Assembly: GCA_903916165.1 (NCBI GenBank)
Contig: CAIWVR010000477.1
Coordinates: 1-6,744 of the forward strand
DNA length: 6,744 bases
Origin: an uncultured Hyphomicrobiales bacterium
GTDB taxonomy: Bacteria > Pseudomonadota > Alphaproteobacteria > Rhizobiales > Beijerinckiaceae
Reading direction: 5' to 3'
The notes beneath the pieces were generated by a model. That model was not told where the DNA came from, did no database searches, and saw nothing but the letters and a program-made list of their open reading frames with translations. Positions within the stretch are counted from its first letter, which is position 1; the number at the start of each line of letters is the position of its first letter. Made by a program: the position numbers and the translations under genes. This document shows, piece after piece, positions 5,999 through 6,744 of this stretch.

Positions 5999-6744
5999 GC
6001 GAAATCTCCCCGTTGCTCGCCACGCCCCACGAGGTCAAGCTGTTGTAATGCTGGTTCGGGAACCCGAGCAGGTTCTTCACCGGCTCCTTGGTCTGCCCGC
6101 GCTGCGCGATGAACTCCGAGCGCAGCGGCTGCACATTGCCGGCCTCGTCCCAGGCGCGGCTGGAGATGATCGCCGGCGACCCGTCCCATTTCCAGGGCAT
6201 ATGGAAGCGCGTGAAGGCCTTCGGATTCACGGGGCCCTGCAGGGCAGCGTCAGCCCAGGTCTTGCCACCGTCGGCCGTTACGGCAACACGCTGGATGCGG
6301 CCGGTGCCCGAATAGGCAACGCCGGAGATTTCGTAATAGCCCGGCTCCTTCAGCGAGGTCCCGAACGAGGGCTGGGTGATGAAGCTCTTCACCTCGTTGA
6401 TAAAGTAGAACCTGAAGGCCTTGCCGTCGGGCAGCACCGGCGAGTAGTTGCGCGTTTCATGGAAGGTCATGGCCGGCTGGTCGGTGACCTGCAGGCGACG
6501 CAGCCACTTCACATTCATATTGCCCTCGAAACCGGGCAGCATGAGGCGCATCGGATAGCCGTTGCCCGGCATGATGCGCTCGCCGTTCTGGTAGAGCGCG
6601 ATGATCGCGTCATCCATTGCCTTCTTCAGCGGGATCGAACGCGACAGGGCGGACATGTCAGCGCCTTCCGCAATGACCCACTTGCCGCGCGGATCGACGC
6701 CGGCCTCGTCGAGCAGCGTCGACAGGCGCACGCCGGTCCATTCC
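5985..6744 (-). CDS. soxC: SoxC-type sulfite/sulfane dehydrogenase molybdopterin subunit, C-terminal part
   Basis: The gene runs off the right edge; 252 C-terminal residues are visible, of about 420 usual for SoxC. The visible part opens with EWTGVRLSTLLDEAGV, the end of the sulfite-oxidase-type molybdopterin domain's cofactor region. It continues with WVIAEGADMSALSRSIPLKK, GYPMRLMLPGFEGNMNVKWL and RRLQVTDQPAM, all strongly SoxC-like. The Mo-co dimerisation domain follows, with YYEISGVAYSGTGRIQRVAV, then DGGKTW, and RFHMPWKWDG, ending SNGEISHVYF. The Mo-coordinating cysteine lies outside the window. In Paracoccus, SoxCD is a periplasmic sulfane dehydrogenase that oxidises protein-bound sulfur during thiosulfate oxidation; close relatives oxidise sulfite. 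Without soxXYZAB in view the choice between these cannot be made. The stop (TAG) overlaps the start region of the cytochrome gene by 14 bp. Confidence 0.88.
   Translation of the reverse strand, partial: EWTGVRLSTLLDEAGVDPRGKWVIAEGADMSALSRSIPLKKAMDDAIIALYQNGERIMPGNGYPMRLMLPGFEGNMNVKWLRRLQVTDQPAMTFHETRNYSPVLPDGKAFRFYFINEVKSFITQPSFGTSLKEPGYYEISGVAYSGTGRIQRVAVTADGGKTWADAALQGPVNPKAFTRFHMPWKWDGSPAIISSRAWDEAGNVQPLRSEFIAQRGQTKEPVKNLLGFPNQHYNSLTSWGVASNGEISHVYF

Noticed and set aside
5435..6112. A 225-codon plus-strand frame over the cytochrome and the soxC end
   Set aside because: It is antisense to a cytochrome with a clear signal peptide and heme motif, and has no ribosome site or motif of its own.

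Overview
The window is GC-rich (roughly 60-65% by eye), densely coding DNA from what is most likely an alphaproteobacterium of the Bradyrhizobium/Rhodopseudomonas/Afipia kind. The evidence is the codon use, the Bug/TctC and NMT1-type periplasmic receptors, a Sox-type molybdoenzyme with a cytochrome partner, and a long palindrome (CGTCATTGCG...AAGCAATCCA type) that I recognise from memory as a dispersed intergenic repeat in that group. Placement below order level is inference.

Layout. The left edge (1-121, +) holds the last 39 codons of a gene whose end resembles a molybdopterin-binding large subunit of the xanthine/CO dehydrogenase family. It overlaps tail to tail with a minus-strand run of three genes, in transcription order: a luciferase-like flavin monooxygenase (2913-1930), an NMT1/SsuA-type ABC substrate-binding protein (1871-894) and a dienelactone-hydrolase-family enzyme (880-80). 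A 162-bp divergent intergenic region (2914-3075) separates this run from a plus-strand pair: a TctC/Bug-type solute receptor (3076-4113) and a stand-alone MetE C-terminal-type zinc methyltransferase (4237-5358). The pair is separated by 123 bp that carry an 82-bp imperfect palindrome. A convergent intergenic region (5359-5473) holds two hairpins and a decayed half-copy of the same repeat. The right edge is minus strand: a SoxC-type sulfite/sulfane dehydrogenase running off the end (6744-5985), overlapping by 14 bp a monoheme SoxD-like cytochrome c (5998-5474).

How the genes may work together. The left and middle genes look like an accessory catabolic locus. Two exported binding proteins of unrelated families would capture small organic ligands. 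A flavin monooxygenase, a DLH-type hydrolase, a molybdenum hydroxylase and a thiol-methyltransferase-like enzyme could then process them. The SoxC/cytochrome pair would oxidise sulfite or sulfane sulfur in the periplasm and pass electrons to the respiratory chain. An organosulfur-related role for the whole neighbourhood is a reasonable hypothesis, but the sequence does not prove it: no substrate can be read from these families, and the Sox pair is a separate convergent transcription unit. I found no RNA genes, transposase, CRISPR array or phage genes. All genes that lie wholly inside the window look intact.
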